The notes beneath the pieces were generated by a model, which saw only the letters and a list, made by a program, of their open reading frames with translations, had not been told where the DNA came from and did no database searches. A stretch of 64,000 nucleotides of DNA, taken from Acidiluteibacter ferrifornacis (lineage in GTDB: Bacteria > Bacteroidota > Bacteroidia > Flavobacteriales_E > Vicingaceae). The translations under genes and the position numbers were made by a program. The stretch spans positions 161,348 through 225,347 of the forward strand of contig NZ_WWNE01000008.1 of NCBI RefSeq assembly GCF_009909615.1, given 5' to 3'. Each line of letters begins with the position of its first letter. Position 1 is the stretch's first letter. Of the stretch, positions 17,208 through 25,832 are shown one piece after another.

Positions 17208-19316
17208 ATGAGTCAATTATTACAAACGTCTATTGAATACCTCAAAGGGGTTGGACCTAAGCGGGCCGAGCTTCTTAAAAAGGGGTTGAATATTCATACG
17301 TTTGGCGAATTAATGACCCATTATCCATTCCGCTATGTGGATAAAACGAAATTCTATACTATTTCAGAGCTTCATCCTGATTTGCCCTACATCCAAATTG
17401 TAGGAGAGTTTGTTCACATAGAAACCATTGGCGCAACACGTCAAAAGCGTTTGTCTGCAATCTTCAAAGACGATACAGGTAGGATTCAGGTAGTTTGGTT
17501 CAAGGGAATTAAATTTTTAGGATCCACCGTTCGTGTAGGAGTCAAATATGTTTTGTATGGTAAGGTCAATGCCTTTAATAACTCACTGAGCATAGTTCAT
17601 CCAGAGTTGGAGACATTAGTGGAGTACAAAAATACACTGCAATCCACCTTGCAAGCGGTTTATGCCTCTACGGAGAAGTTGAATAACTCGGGACTTAATT
17701 CCAAGAACATTGTCAAACTCCAAAAGAACTTATTTACCCAGATAATTGGTAAAATTCCAGAGAATTTATCATCGGATATTATCGATCGGTATAAATTACT
17801 GTCGAGAGAAAAAGCATTGATTCAATTGCACTTTCCAAAGAATGCGGAAATTCTTAAACGTGCTATTTTTCGTTTGAAATTTGAGGAGTTGTTTTTTATT
17901 CAACTCGAATTATTGAAATTAAAGCTGATTAACACCAATAAAACCAGAGGATTTGCTTTTCCTTCAATTGGAGACTATTTCAATCATTTTTATGAACAGA
18001 ATTTAGCATTTGAATTGACTAACGCTCAAAAACGAGTATTGAAAGAAATCCGAAAAGACATGGGCACTGGCCGACAGATGAATCGGTTGCTGCAAGGAGA
18101 TGTTGGGAGTGGTAAAACAGTTGTGGGGCTTATGTCTATGTTGATGGCTATTGATAATGGTTTTCAAGCCTGCTTAATGGCACCAACAGAAATTTTAGCA
18201 CAACAGCACTATGCCTCATTAAGCGAAATGCTTGAAGGAATGCCAGTGAAAATATCATTGCTAACGGGGTCGGTAAAAGTCAAAGAACGTAGGATTATTC
18301 ATAAAGAACTAGAGAGTGGAGAATTGCACATATTAGTTGGTACGCATGCATTATTGGAGGATAAAGTTAAGTTTCACAATTTGGGCTTGTGCGTAATTGA
18401 CGAACAACACCGATTTGGTGTAGCTCAACGAGCACGTTTATGGAAGAAAAATAGCAATGGTGTACCGCATATTTTAGTCATGACTGCTACACCTATTCCC
18501 AGAACACTAGCTATGACGCTTTATGGCGATTTAGATGTGTCTGTAATCGATGAATTACCACCTGGTAGAAAGCCGATAGAAACCATACATTGGTTTGAAA
18601 ATAAGCGAGAACGATTGTGGGGAGTGCTCCGAGAACAAATAAAGTTAGGCCGGCAAGTCTACATCGTTTATCCATTAATCGACGAGTCCGAGAAAATGGA
18701 TTATGCCAACTTACAAGCAGGTTTTGAGGATGTACTGAATAAATTTCCTCGGCCTGATTATCAGGTGAGTATTGTTCATGGTCAAATGACCAATGAAAAT
18801 AAGGAGTTCGAGATGCAGCGTTTTGTGAATGGAGAAACCCACATTATGGTGGCCACAACTGTAATTGAAGTGGGTGTAAATGTGCCCAATGCTTCCTTGA
18901 TGGTGATTGAAAGTGCAGAGCGCTTTGGATTATCACAATTGCATCAATTAAGAGGTAGAGTAGGGCGAGGAGCTGAGCAGTCGTATTGTTACTTGATGAC
19001 GGGTTATAAATTGTCGGACGATGGGAAATTGAGAATGAAAACCATGACGGAAACCAATGATGGATTTCAAATTGCTGAGGTAGATTTAAAGTTACGTGGT
19101 CCAGGAGATTTATCAGGAACCCAACAAAGCGGAGTGCCTGTCAACTTAAAGCTTACAAATTTGGCCAAGGATGGACAAATGATAGAAATAGCACGAAATG
19201 CGGCCAAAGATATTTTAGATAAGGATCCAAATTTGCAATTGCCCGAGCATCAGCCAATATTGGCCTTCGCTCGAGAACAACAAAGAGGAAAGACGAATTG
19301 GAGTAGGATTTCGTAG
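17208..19316 (+). CDS. recG: ATP-dependent DNA helicase RecG
   Basis: A 702-aa superfamily 2 helicase that remodels stalled replication forks and branch-migrates Holliday junctions. The N-terminal wedge/OB domain starts 'IEYLKGVGPKRAELL' and includes 'FKDDTGRIQVVWF'. Helicase motifs are intact: Walker A 'GDVGSGKT' (residues 297-304), DEQH box (398-401), 'MTATPIPRT', 'TTVIEVGVNVPNA' and 'LRGRVGRG'. The C-terminal 'LRGPGDLSGTQQSG' is characteristic of RecG/Mfd. Length and ATG start match the family. It stands alone between gaps of about 70 and 300 bp. Confidence 0.98.
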   Translation: MSQLLQTSIEYLKGVGPKRAELLKKGLNIHTFGELMTHYPFRYVDKTKFYTISELHPDLPYIQIVGEFVHIETIGATRQKRLSAIFKDDTGRIQVVWFKGIKFLGSTVRVGVKYVLYGKVNAFNNSLSIVHPELETLVEYKNTLQSTLQAVYASTEKLNNSGLNSKNIVKLQKNLFTQIIGKIPENLSSDIIDRYKLLSREKALIQLHFPKNAEILKRAIFRLKFEELFFIQLELLKLKLINTNKTRGFAFPSIGDYFNHFYEQNLAFELTNAQKRVLKEIRKDMGTGRQMNRLLQGDVGSGKTVVGLMSMLMAIDNGFQACLMAPTEILAQQHYASLSEMLEGMPVKISLLTGSVKVKERRIIHKELESGELHILVGTHALLEDKVKFHNLGLCVIDEQHRFGVAQRARLWKKNSNGVPHILVMTATPIPRTLAMTLYGDLDVSVIDELPPGRKPIETIHWFENKRERLWGVLREQIKLGRQVYIVYPLIDESEKMDYANLQAGFEDVLNKFPRPDYQVSIVHGQMTNENKEFEMQRFVNGETHIMVATTVIEVGVNVPNASLMVIESAERFGLSQLHQLRGRVGRGAEQSYCYLMTGYKLSDDGKLRMKTMTETNDGFQIAEVDLKLRGPGDLSGTQQSGVPVNLKLTNLAKDGQMIEIARNAAKDILDKDPNLQLPEHQPILAFAREQQRGKTNWSRIS

Positions 19317-19614
19317 GGAAGAAGTAAGACCGTTTCGCTGTTAGATCAGAAGTTAGACTTCTTTTATGGTATTTATAGACTACTTGTTTCTTAGTGAACT
19401 TAGCGAAAATTCTTTGAGCCCTTTGTGGTAATAATCATTAAAATATTTTCTGTGTGAATTAGCGAAATCAACAGGAGGAAGTTATGATTAGTCAGTCAAT
19501 TATTCTTAATATAGATTTCACTCAAACATCTATATTCTAGCAGCAAAGTGGTCTAACCTCTCTTTTCTTTAGTATCATTTTTTAAACCCTTAATTTTACC
19601 CCAAAAACTCAGTT
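19317..19614. repeat. Intergenic gap with dispersed repeat elements
   Basis: No gene is visible. Positions 19348-19362 form a perfect hairpin AGAAGT-TAG-ACTTCT followed by TTT, which may end the recG transcript. Positions 19390-19430 hold a CTTAGTGAACTTAGCG...CCCTTTGTGGT-type element, related to one at 23204-23245. Both are of a kind scattered through Bacteroidota intergenic regions. The rest is AT-rich. Confidence 0.5.
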
Positions 19615-20520
19615 TTGACAGAAATCCTCACCTTCGTAAAAGAATACCACGAACACCAAGCAGCAGTTTATGCCCTAGAGCAAGGCCCAACGCCTGAAAC
19701 CTTTTTTTCAGCGGGATCTGACCGAAAAGTCATCTTATGGAATGTAACAACCGATGAGCACAAAGTAATCGCTCAAATTCCTGCCATGATTGTTTCTTTG
19801 TGTTATTTATCGGAGCAAAACATTTTGTTAGTCGGGCAAACTGGTGGAGGAATTCACGTGCTGGATTTAGCTCAAAAGAAAGAAATTAAATTGCTCGCAG
19901 CGCATAAAGCCTATGTGTTCGACATGAAATATAACGCTGATAAAAAGCAGTTTTATGTGGCGTCAGGTGATGGAAGTATTTCCATTTGGAATGCAGAAAA
20001 CTTTGAATTGATTTGTCAAATAAAGTTCACAAAAGAAAAAATTAGGCAACTAGCCTATTCCAACAATAGAAGTGAATTAGCGGTAGGTTGCGGAGATGGA
20101 TTAATACACTTAATGAATATTGATACCTTTCAAAAAAAACAAACGTTGACGCATGATTCAGGTGTTAATTCATTGGTGTATATCAACAACGATCATCATT
20201 TATTAGTTGGATTAAAAGAAGCTTATTTAGTAGAGTGGGACTTGATGATGTATCAAAAAGTCAATGAATTTCCTGCGCACAATTGGGCTATTTATAATTT
20301 GCAACAGTTTCCCAACACGCCATATGTTATTTCAGCAAGTCGTGATAAAACAATAAAGGTGTGGGATGTAGATACTTTAAAGCCTTTGCAACGCATTCAA
20401 TTTCCAAAATCAAAAGGACATACCCATTCTGTAAATGCATTGCTACCGCTATCTATCAATAAATACCTAATTAGCACAGGTGATGATCGACGTGTGAAAG
20501 TCTGGAAGGTGAATAATTAA
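19615..20520 (+). CDS. WD40-repeat protein
   Basis: A 301-aa protein built almost entirely of WD40 repeats, about seven blades, with typical ends such as 'VILWNV', 'ISIWNA', 'IKVWDV' and 'VKVWKV', and 'SRDKTIKVWD' as the clearest repeat. It would form one beta-propeller and serve as a protein-binding scaffold; no enzymatic domain or signal peptide is visible. The start is TTG at 19615 (reads as M-T-E-I-L-T); there is no nearby ATG. The partner is unknown. The pheT gene follows by 71 bp but has its own -7 box. Confidence 0.88.
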   Translation: MTEILTFVKEYHEHQAAVYALEQGPTPETFFSAGSDRKVILWNVTTDEHKVIAQIPAMIVSLCYLSEQNILLVGQTGGGIHVLDLAQKKEIKLLAAHKAYVFDMKYNADKKQFYVASGDGSISIWNAENFELICQIKFTKEKIRQLAYSNNRSELAVGCGDGLIHLMNIDTFQKKQTLTHDSGVNSLVYINNDHHLLVGLKEAYLVEWDLMMYQKVNEFPAHNWAIYNLQQFPNTPYVISASRDKTIKVWDVDTLKPLQRIQFPKSKGHTHSVNALLPLSINKYLISTGDDRRVKVWKVNN

Positions 20521-20555
20521 TCACGAACCTTTCCTATTCTATCTATGCGTTTTTT

Positions 20556-20563
20556 TATCTTTG
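20556..20563 (+). promoter_or_regulatory. -7 promoter box for pheT
   Basis: TATCTTTG matches TAnnTTTG, 28 bases before the pheT ATG. No clear -33 TTG is seen. Confidence 0.5.
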
Positions 20564-20591
20564 TTTTTTTAATTTTTGATTTCATTTATCC

Positions 20592-23021
20592 ATGAAGATA
20601 GCATACAGTTGGTTACGCAATTACATTAAAGCTGATATTACCCCTCAAGAAGTGTCTACTTATCTAACTGATTGTGGATTAGAAGTAGAAGGGATGGAAG
20701 AGGTAGAAACCATCAAAGGGGGGTTGAAAGGCATAGTAATTGGTGAGGTTTTAACCAAAGTGAAGCATCCTGATGCGGATAAATTAAATTGTACCACCGT
20801 AAATGTGGGTGGCGATGAGCCGTTGAGTATTGTTTGTGGTGCACCCAATGTGGAAGTTGGGCAAAAGGTAGTGGTGTCCACTGTCGGAGCAGAACTATTT
20901 CCAATTGACGGGGAGTCGTTTAAAATCAAAAAATCAAAAATTAGAGGCCAAGTGTCTGAAGGGATGATTTGTGCAGAAGATGAAATCGGACTGGGGGAAG
21001 GACATGATGGAATCATGGTCTTAGATCCCAATGCTGTTGTAGGTACTCCAGCTGCAGAATATTTTAATGTAGAAAGCGATTGGATGATCGAGATTGGTTT
21101 AACACCAAATAGAGCTGATGCCGCTTCACATTTTGGAGTCGCAAGAGATTTAGTAGCGGTATTGAAGCGATACGATAAAACAGCAGAATTAATAAAGCCA
21201 TCAGTAGCTAATTTTAAAGTAGCCAATACTTCAAGAACTGTATCGGTAACTGTAGAAGATCAGGAAGCGTGTCCTCGATATTCTTCCTTGACTATTTCAG
21301 GTGTTGCCGTAAAGGATAGTCCGAATTGGTTGAAGAATCACCTATTGACTATTGGCGCTAAGCCGATTAATAATGTGGTGGATGTGACCAATTATGTATT
21401 GCACGAAATGGGACAGCCGCTTCATGCGTTTGATGCCGATAAAATTATTGGCGATAAGGTAATCGTGAAGCAATTGTTTGAAGGGACTGAATTTGTAACT
21501 TTAGATGGAGCAGAAAGAAAGTTGTCTGACAAAGACCTGATGATTTGCAATGCAGAAGAAGGCATGTGTATTGCAGGTGTTTTTGGTGGCGAAAAATGTG
21601 GCGTAAAGACTTCTACCACTAATGTATTTTTAGAAAGTGCATACTTTAATCCGGTATCAGTTCGTAAAACGGCGAAACGTCATGGATTAAACACAGATGC
21701 ATCTTTCCGATACGAAAGAGGGACTGACCCTAACATAACAATTTATGCTTTGAAAAGAGCTGCATTGCTGATTCAAGAATTAGCAGGTGGCGAGATTTCA
21801 AGTGAGATCGACGATATCTATCCAAATCCAATTTCTAATTTTGAGTTTGATTTTTCCATTGCCAACTGCAATAGAATTATTGGTCAGGAAATAGAAGAGG
21901 AGCGAATCAAACAAATTTTAACTGATTTAGAAATAGAAATAAAAGCAGAAAAGGATGGCGTTTTGAGTTTGTCTGTTCCTCCTTATCGAGTAGACGTACA
22001 GCGAGAAATTGATGTGATTGAAGATGTGTTAAGAATCTTTGGTTACAACCACATTGAGATGCCAGATTTTTTGAAGTCTTCTTTGTCGTATGCGCCAAAA
22101 CCTGATGCTGAAGAAATTCAGAACGGTGTTTCTAACTTAATGACCGATAACGGATTTTTCGAGATTTGGAACAATTCATTAACGGCTGCTAACTTGTATA
22201 AAACTGATGATAAATTAGGTGATGATGTAGTAGAAATGCTAAATCCATTGAGCTCTGACTTAAGTGTAATGCGTCAAAATTTATTGTTTGGCGGATTAGA
22301 TACGTTGAGGTATAACATCAACCGAAAGTCTGATCGTTTAAAATTGTATGAATTCGGAAAGACCTATTTCAGAACAGAAGAAGGAAAATACAAAGAGATT
22401 AAGAGATTAAGTCTATTTATGACTGGAACGAAACAGTCAGAAAATTGGCAATCCAAGACAAGTAATGTTGATTTTTTTGACCTAAAAAATCAAGTAGAAT
22501 TGATTATTCAAAAGTTGCGATTGAAAGGCCGATTAGAAACGGAAGAAGTTAAGAATGATCATTTCGCTTACGGTATTTCGTATACTTTAAATAAGCGATC
22601 GTTGGTTGATTTCGGAGCTGTTAGCAACGAATTACTTAATAGGTTTGACGTTTCTCAAGAGGTGTTATACGCGGACTTTAACTGGGATAATATTTTGAAA
22701 TTGGTTTCAACTAAAGCCGTTCAATATAGCCCGATTTCTAAATTCCCAACCGTAAGAAGAGACTTGGCACTATTAATTAATGACTCCATTACGTTTGAGC
22801 AAATCGAACAATTAGCACAAAAGCAAGAGCGAAAGCTATTGAAAGAAGTGAACCTGTTTGATGTATACCAAGGAAAGAACTTAGCTGAAGGAAAGAAATC
22901 ATACGGCGTTAGTTTTACTTTCGGAGACGACGATAAAACATTAACTGATGTTCAAATCGAAAAGGTAATGGACAAGTTAATTAAGACGTATCAGAAGGAG
23001 TTAGGAGCGGAGTTGCGTTAA
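20592..23021 (+). CDS. pheT: Phenylalanine-tRNA ligase, beta subunit
   Basis: The 809-aa beta subunit of the heterotetrameric phenylalanyl-tRNA synthetase, which charges tRNA-Phe; the alpha subunit (pheS) is not in this window. Domain order is typical: N-terminal 'MKIAYSWLRNYI', OB-fold tRNA-binding domain at about residues 40-150 ('HPDADKLNCTTVNVGG', 'GLGEGHDGIMVL'), the B3/B4 editing domain ('FDADKI', 'FVTLDGAERKL'), the B5 domain, a catalytic-like core, and a C-terminal FDX-ACB anticodon-binding domain (about 715-808, 'ISKFPTVRRDLALLINDSIT'). Length matches bacterial PheT (about 800 aa). It follows a gap after the WD40 gene with its own promoter box. Confidence 0.98.
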   Translation: MKIAYSWLRNYIKADITPQEVSTYLTDCGLEVEGMEEVETIKGGLKGIVIGEVLTKVKHPDADKLNCTTVNVGGDEPLSIVCGAPNVEVGQKVVVSTVGAELFPIDGESFKIKKSKIRGQVSEGMICAEDEIGLGEGHDGIMVLDPNAVVGTPAAEYFNVESDWMIEIGLTPNRADAASHFGVARDLVAVLKRYDKTAELIKPSVANFKVANTSRTVSVTVEDQEACPRYSSLTISGVAVKDSPNWLKNHLLTIGAKPINNVVDVTNYVLHEMGQPLHAFDADKIIGDKVIVKQLFEGTEFVTLDGAERKLSDKDLMICNAEEGMCIAGVFGGEKCGVKTSTTNVFLESAYFNPVSVRKTAKRHGLNTDASFRYERGTDPNITIYALKRAALLIQELAGGEISSEIDDIYPNPISNFEFDFSIANCNRIIGQEIEEERIKQILTDLEIEIKAEKDGVLSLSVPPYRVDVQREIDVIEDVLRIFGYNHIEMPDFLKSSLSYAPKPDAEEIQNGVSNLMTDNGFFEIWNNSLTAANLYKTDDKLGDDVVEMLNPLSSDLSVMRQNLLFGGLDTLRYNINRKSDRLKLYEFGKTYFRTEEGKYKEIKRLSLFMTGTKQSENWQSKTSNVDFFDLKNQVELIIQKLRLKGRLETEEVKNDHFAYGISYTLNKRSLVDFGAVSNELLNRFDVSQEVLYADFNWDNILKLVSTKAVQYSPISKFPTVRRDLALLINDSITFEQIEQLAQKQERKLLKEVNLFDVYQGKNLAEGKKSYGVSFTFGDDDKTLTDVQIEKVMDKLIKTYQKELGAELR

Positions 23022-23253
23022 TTAAGGAAGCTAGAAGTTAGAGCTAAGAAGTTAGACTTTTTTGGTTTAATATCACTTATTTTTGTTTTTAGGGATAATA
23101 TTTTTCTTTTGTCAGTTTGAGCCTATTAGGTTTATATTGAGCACAGCTGAAATGAAAATTTAAAGGTAAGTATTGGAATTGATTAATCTAAGTGAAATTC
23201 ATTCTTAGCGCTCTTTGTGAAACCTCTGCGAACTTTGCGGTAAAGAACTAAAA

Positions 23254-23279
23254 AAAGGCTTCAGTTTCCCAAAGCCTTT
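23254..23279 (-). terminator. Terminator of the hutU transcript
   Basis: An 8-bp stem (AAAGGCTT with AAGCCTTT) around a 10-base loop; on the minus strand it is followed by a T run (A-run at 23248-23256 on the plus strand). It lies about 130 bp past the hutU stop, beyond the tandem repeat, so the repeat would be in the hutU 3' UTR. Confidence 0.65.
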
Positions 23280-23294
23280 CGATTTATCTTTTCC

Positions 23295-23386
23295 TTTGTC
23301 ATCCAGAGCGGAGTCGATTTGTCATCCTGATTGGAGTTGATTTGTCATCTTGAGCGGAGTTGATTTGTCATCTTGAGCGGAGTCGA
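23295..23386. repeat. Four perfect-length 23-bp tandem repeats of the TCATCCTGAGCGGAGTCGA type
   Basis: Units start at 23295, 23318, 23341 and 23364, each exactly 23 bp (TTTGTCATC, then TGAGCGGAGTCGA or close variants). Units differ at a few bases; unit 2 is the most divergent. The core matches a short dispersed intergenic motif found in many bacterial genomes. It begins 25 bp past the hutU stop on the minus strand. Confidence 0.9.
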
Positions 23387-23411
23387 AAGATAAGACAAAG
23401 AATCATATCTA

Positions 23412-25430
23412 CTAAAACAATCCCTCTAAATCAGCATCATCTGCAATATTAGGAAGAGTAACTTTCAATAAAGGTTCAGCAGCCATGGCACGTTTAATAG
23501 CGAAAATAGCTTCGTCATTTCTAGCCCAGTTTCTACGTGCAATACCATTGTTTACATCCCAATGCAGCATCGATTTCAATCTTCTGTCGCTATCAGCCGA
23601 TCCGTCCAACATCATTCCAAAACCTCCGTTGATCACTTCTCCCCAGCCTACGCCACCACCATTGTGGATAGAAACCCAAGTGGCACCTCTAAACGAATCA
23701 CCGATTACATTTTGAATAGCCATATCTGCCGTAAATTGTGATCCATCATAAATGTTTGATGTTTCTCTATACGGAGAATCAGTACCGGAAACATCGTGGT
23801 GATCTCTTCCCAAAATAATGGGGGCAGACAATTCACCAGAAGCAACCGCATTATTAAACGCTTCAGCAATCTTCATTCTTCCTTCCGCATCGGCGTAAAG
23901 AATTCGGGCCTGAGAACCAACAACTAGTTTGTTTTCACTTGCGGCCTTTATCCACTTGATGTTGTCCTGCATCTGCTGTGTAATCTCAGTAGGTGCAGTT
24001 TTAGCCATTTCTTCCAGTACTTCTGTCGCGAGATGATCGGTTATTTCTAAATCTTTTGGATCGTTTGAAGCACAAACCCATCTAAAAGGACCGAATCCAT
24101 AATCAAAACACATTGGTCCAAGAATGTCTTGAACGTAAGAAGGGTATTTAAATTCGACTTCATTTTTCATGACATCAGCTCCTGCTCTGGAAGCTTCCAA
24201 TAAAAATGCATTTCCGTAATCGAAGAAATACATACCTTTTGCTGATAATTTATTAATCGCAGAAGCGTGTCTTTTTAATGTGTTTTGAATTGCTGTTTTG
24301 AATGCCTCTGGCTCTTCCGCCATCATTCGGTTGGCTTCTTCAAAACTCATCCCTACCGGATAATATCCACCTGCCCAAGGATTGTGTAAAGATGTTTGGT
24401 CTGAACCTAAGTCTACATGAAAATCTTCTTTAACTAATTTCTCCCATAGATCAACAATGTTCCCTTGATAAACCAATGATACAGCCTCTTTGTTGTTTTG
24501 AGCTTGTTTTGTACGAGCTAACAGTTCGTCTAAATTAGAGAATACCTCATCTACCCAACCTTGAGAATGTCTAGTATGCGTCGCTTTTGGATTTATCTCT
24601 GCAGTAATACTTACTGCACCTGCAATTTTAGCGGCTTTTGGTTGAGCGCCAGACATGCCTCCCAAACCTGCAGTAACGAATAATTTTCCACCCAAGCCCT
24701 CACCAGGAATTTTAGCAATCTTCCGACCTGCATTTAATACAGTAATCGTAGTTCCATGCACAATTCCTTGTGGACCAATGTACATGAATGAACCTGCAGT
24801 CATTTGGCCATATTGACTTACCCCCAATGCATTGAATTTTTCCCAATCGTCAGGCTTGCTGTAATTAGGAATCACCATTCCATTGGTCACTACTACTCTT
24901 GGTGCATCTTTATGTGATGGAAATAAACCCATCGGATGACCTGAATATAATGCTAAGGTTTGCTCGTCCGTCATTTCAGCCAAATACTTCATTGTTAAGC
25001 GATATTGCGCCCAGTTTTGAAATACGGCCCCATTTCCACCATAAGTAATTAACTCGTGTGGGTGTTGTGCTACTGCATAATCTAGGTTGTTGCTTAGCAT
25101 TAGCATGATACCTGCAGCTTGCTTGGATTGATGAGGGAAGTCGGTATAATTTCTTGCTTTGATTTCATAGTCAGGTCGATACCTGTACATATAGATTCTA
25201 CCGTATGTTTTGAGTTCGTCAGCGAATTCCGCCGCTAATTCTTTATGTTGCTCCTTTGGAAAATAGCGCAATGCATTTTTTAGAGCTAATTTTTTCTCTT
25301 CCTGATTTAAAATTTCCTTTCGCTTAGGAGCGTGATTGATATTGGGATCATACTCTTTTTTTGCAGGAATTGATTGTGGAATTCCTTCTAAAACGGACTT
25401 TTTGAAATCTTCTAGTTGCATTGTATTCAT
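23412..25430 (-). CDS. hutU: Urocanate hydratase
   Basis: A 672-aa urocanase, which hydrates urocanate to imidazolone propionate in histidine degradation, using tightly bound NAD+ as an electrophile. The length fits the longer Bacteroidota form. Clear signatures are 'ELITYGGNGAVFQNWAQYRLTMKYLAEMT' (about residues 123-151; shown as 'TYGGNGAVFQNWAQYRLTM'), 'LYSGHPMGLFPS', 'GLGGMSGAQPKAAKIAG', 'GRDHHDVSGTDSPYRETSN' and 'HNGGGVGWGEVINGG'. Cys453 lies in 'FRWVCASNDP', near the active site. No other hut gene is nearby, so the pathway genes are scattered. It overlaps the upstream DUF5522 gene by 4 bp, implying translational coupling. Confidence 0.97.
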   Translation of the reverse strand: MNTMQLEDFKKSVLEGIPQSIPAKKEYDPNINHAPKRKEILNQEEKKLALKNALRYFPKEQHKELAAEFADELKTYGRIYMYRYRPDYEIKARNYTDFPHQSKQAAGIMLMLSNNLDYAVAQHPHELITYGGNGAVFQNWAQYRLTMKYLAEMTDEQTLALYSGHPMGLFPSHKDAPRVVVTNGMVIPNYSKPDDWEKFNALGVSQYGQMTAGSFMYIGPQGIVHGTTITVLNAGRKIAKIPGEGLGGKLFVTAGLGGMSGAQPKAAKIAGAVSITAEINPKATHTRHSQGWVDEVFSNLDELLARTKQAQNNKEAVSLVYQGNIVDLWEKLVKEDFHVDLGSDQTSLHNPWAGGYYPVGMSFEEANRMMAEEPEAFKTAIQNTLKRHASAINKLSAKGMYFFDYGNAFLLEASRAGADVMKNEVEFKYPSYVQDILGPMCFDYGFGPFRWVCASNDPKDLEITDHLATEVLEEMAKTAPTEITQQMQDNIKWIKAASENKLVVGSQARILYADAEGRMKIAEAFNNAVASGELSAPIILGRDHHDVSGTDSPYRETSNIYDGSQFTADMAIQNVIGDSFRGATWVSIHNGGGVGWGEVINGGFGMMLDGSADSDRRLKSMLHWDVNNGIARRNWARNDEAIFAIKRAMAAEPLLKVTLPNIADDADLEGLF

Positions 25431-25633
25431 TTCTGAAATCTTTTTTTGTTGGTTTTATTAAATCCATATGGGCAATGCCTACAACCATTCTTGCAGCAAT
25501 ACCCTCTTTTTAAATGATATTTTTCTGTAAAGACTAAATACCCTTCTTTTGAAGTGTAGTAGTCTTCGGGGTCTAGTTTGTTAAAAGGTGAAAATCCGTC
25601 CATACCATTTTTGAAAGGTACAAAGTTAATCAT
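25427..25633 (-). CDS. DUF5522-type small cysteine-rich protein
   Basis: A 68-aa protein (start ATG at 25633; GTG and TTG codons just upstream are in frame). Its C-terminus carries 'GYCCKNGCRHCPYGFNK', with four cysteines and one histidine in a compact cluster typical of the DUF5522 family, probably a metal-binding site. Its stop overlaps the hutU start (ATGA arrangement, 25427-25430). Function unknown; the coupling suggests a link to urocanase or to histidine/imidazole metabolism. Confidence 0.85.
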   Translation of the reverse strand: MINFVPFKNGMDGFSPFNKLDPEDYYTSKEGYLVFTEKYHLKRGYCCKNGCRHCPYGFNKTNKKRFQK

Positions 25634-25820
25634 CAACACTGCAATTAGGAAATGAATTCGATTAATACCGATTTGACTCTTAAATGTCGCAAACTACTGC
25701 CTCTACACCAAATTGCATAATTTTTTGTTTTCTTGTTTATGAGTAGCTCGGCATTTATCTCATATACCCTTAAAGTATAAAGCATCTTATTTTGTTCGGT
25801 AAATTAAAGGTTATTTGATA

Positions 25821-25828
25821 TAACTTTG
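25821..25828 (+). promoter_or_regulatory. -7 promoter box immediately before the desulfhydrase gene
   Basis: TAACTTTG matches TAnnTTTG and ends 4 bases before the ATG at 25833. If used, transcription would start at or next to the start codon, giving a leaderless or nearly leaderless mRNA. No -33 box at the usual distance. Confidence 0.45.
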
Positions 25829-25832
25829 AAGA

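Larger units (their letters stand above)
23022..23411. repeat. 390-bp intergenic region dense in repeats
   Basis: No gene is visible. From left to right: a TAGAAGTTAGAGCTAAGAAG-type repeat ending in a T run (23032-23063), which may act as a pheT terminator; an AT-rich spacer; a CTTAGCGCTCTTTGTGAA... element (23204-23245) of the dispersed type also seen at 19390-19430; the hutU terminator hairpin (23254-23279); and four tandem 23-bp units (23295-23386). Confidence 0.6.

Noticed and set aside
20660..21226. A 188-codon open frame on the minus strand inside pheT
   Set aside because: It is antisense to a clearly conserved pheT region, has low-complexity Ser/Pro composition and no recognisable domain; it is a codon-bias shadow.
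23295..23386. The four 23-bp units as a possible CRISPR array
   Set aside because: The units are directly contiguous with no spacers, and no cas genes are present.
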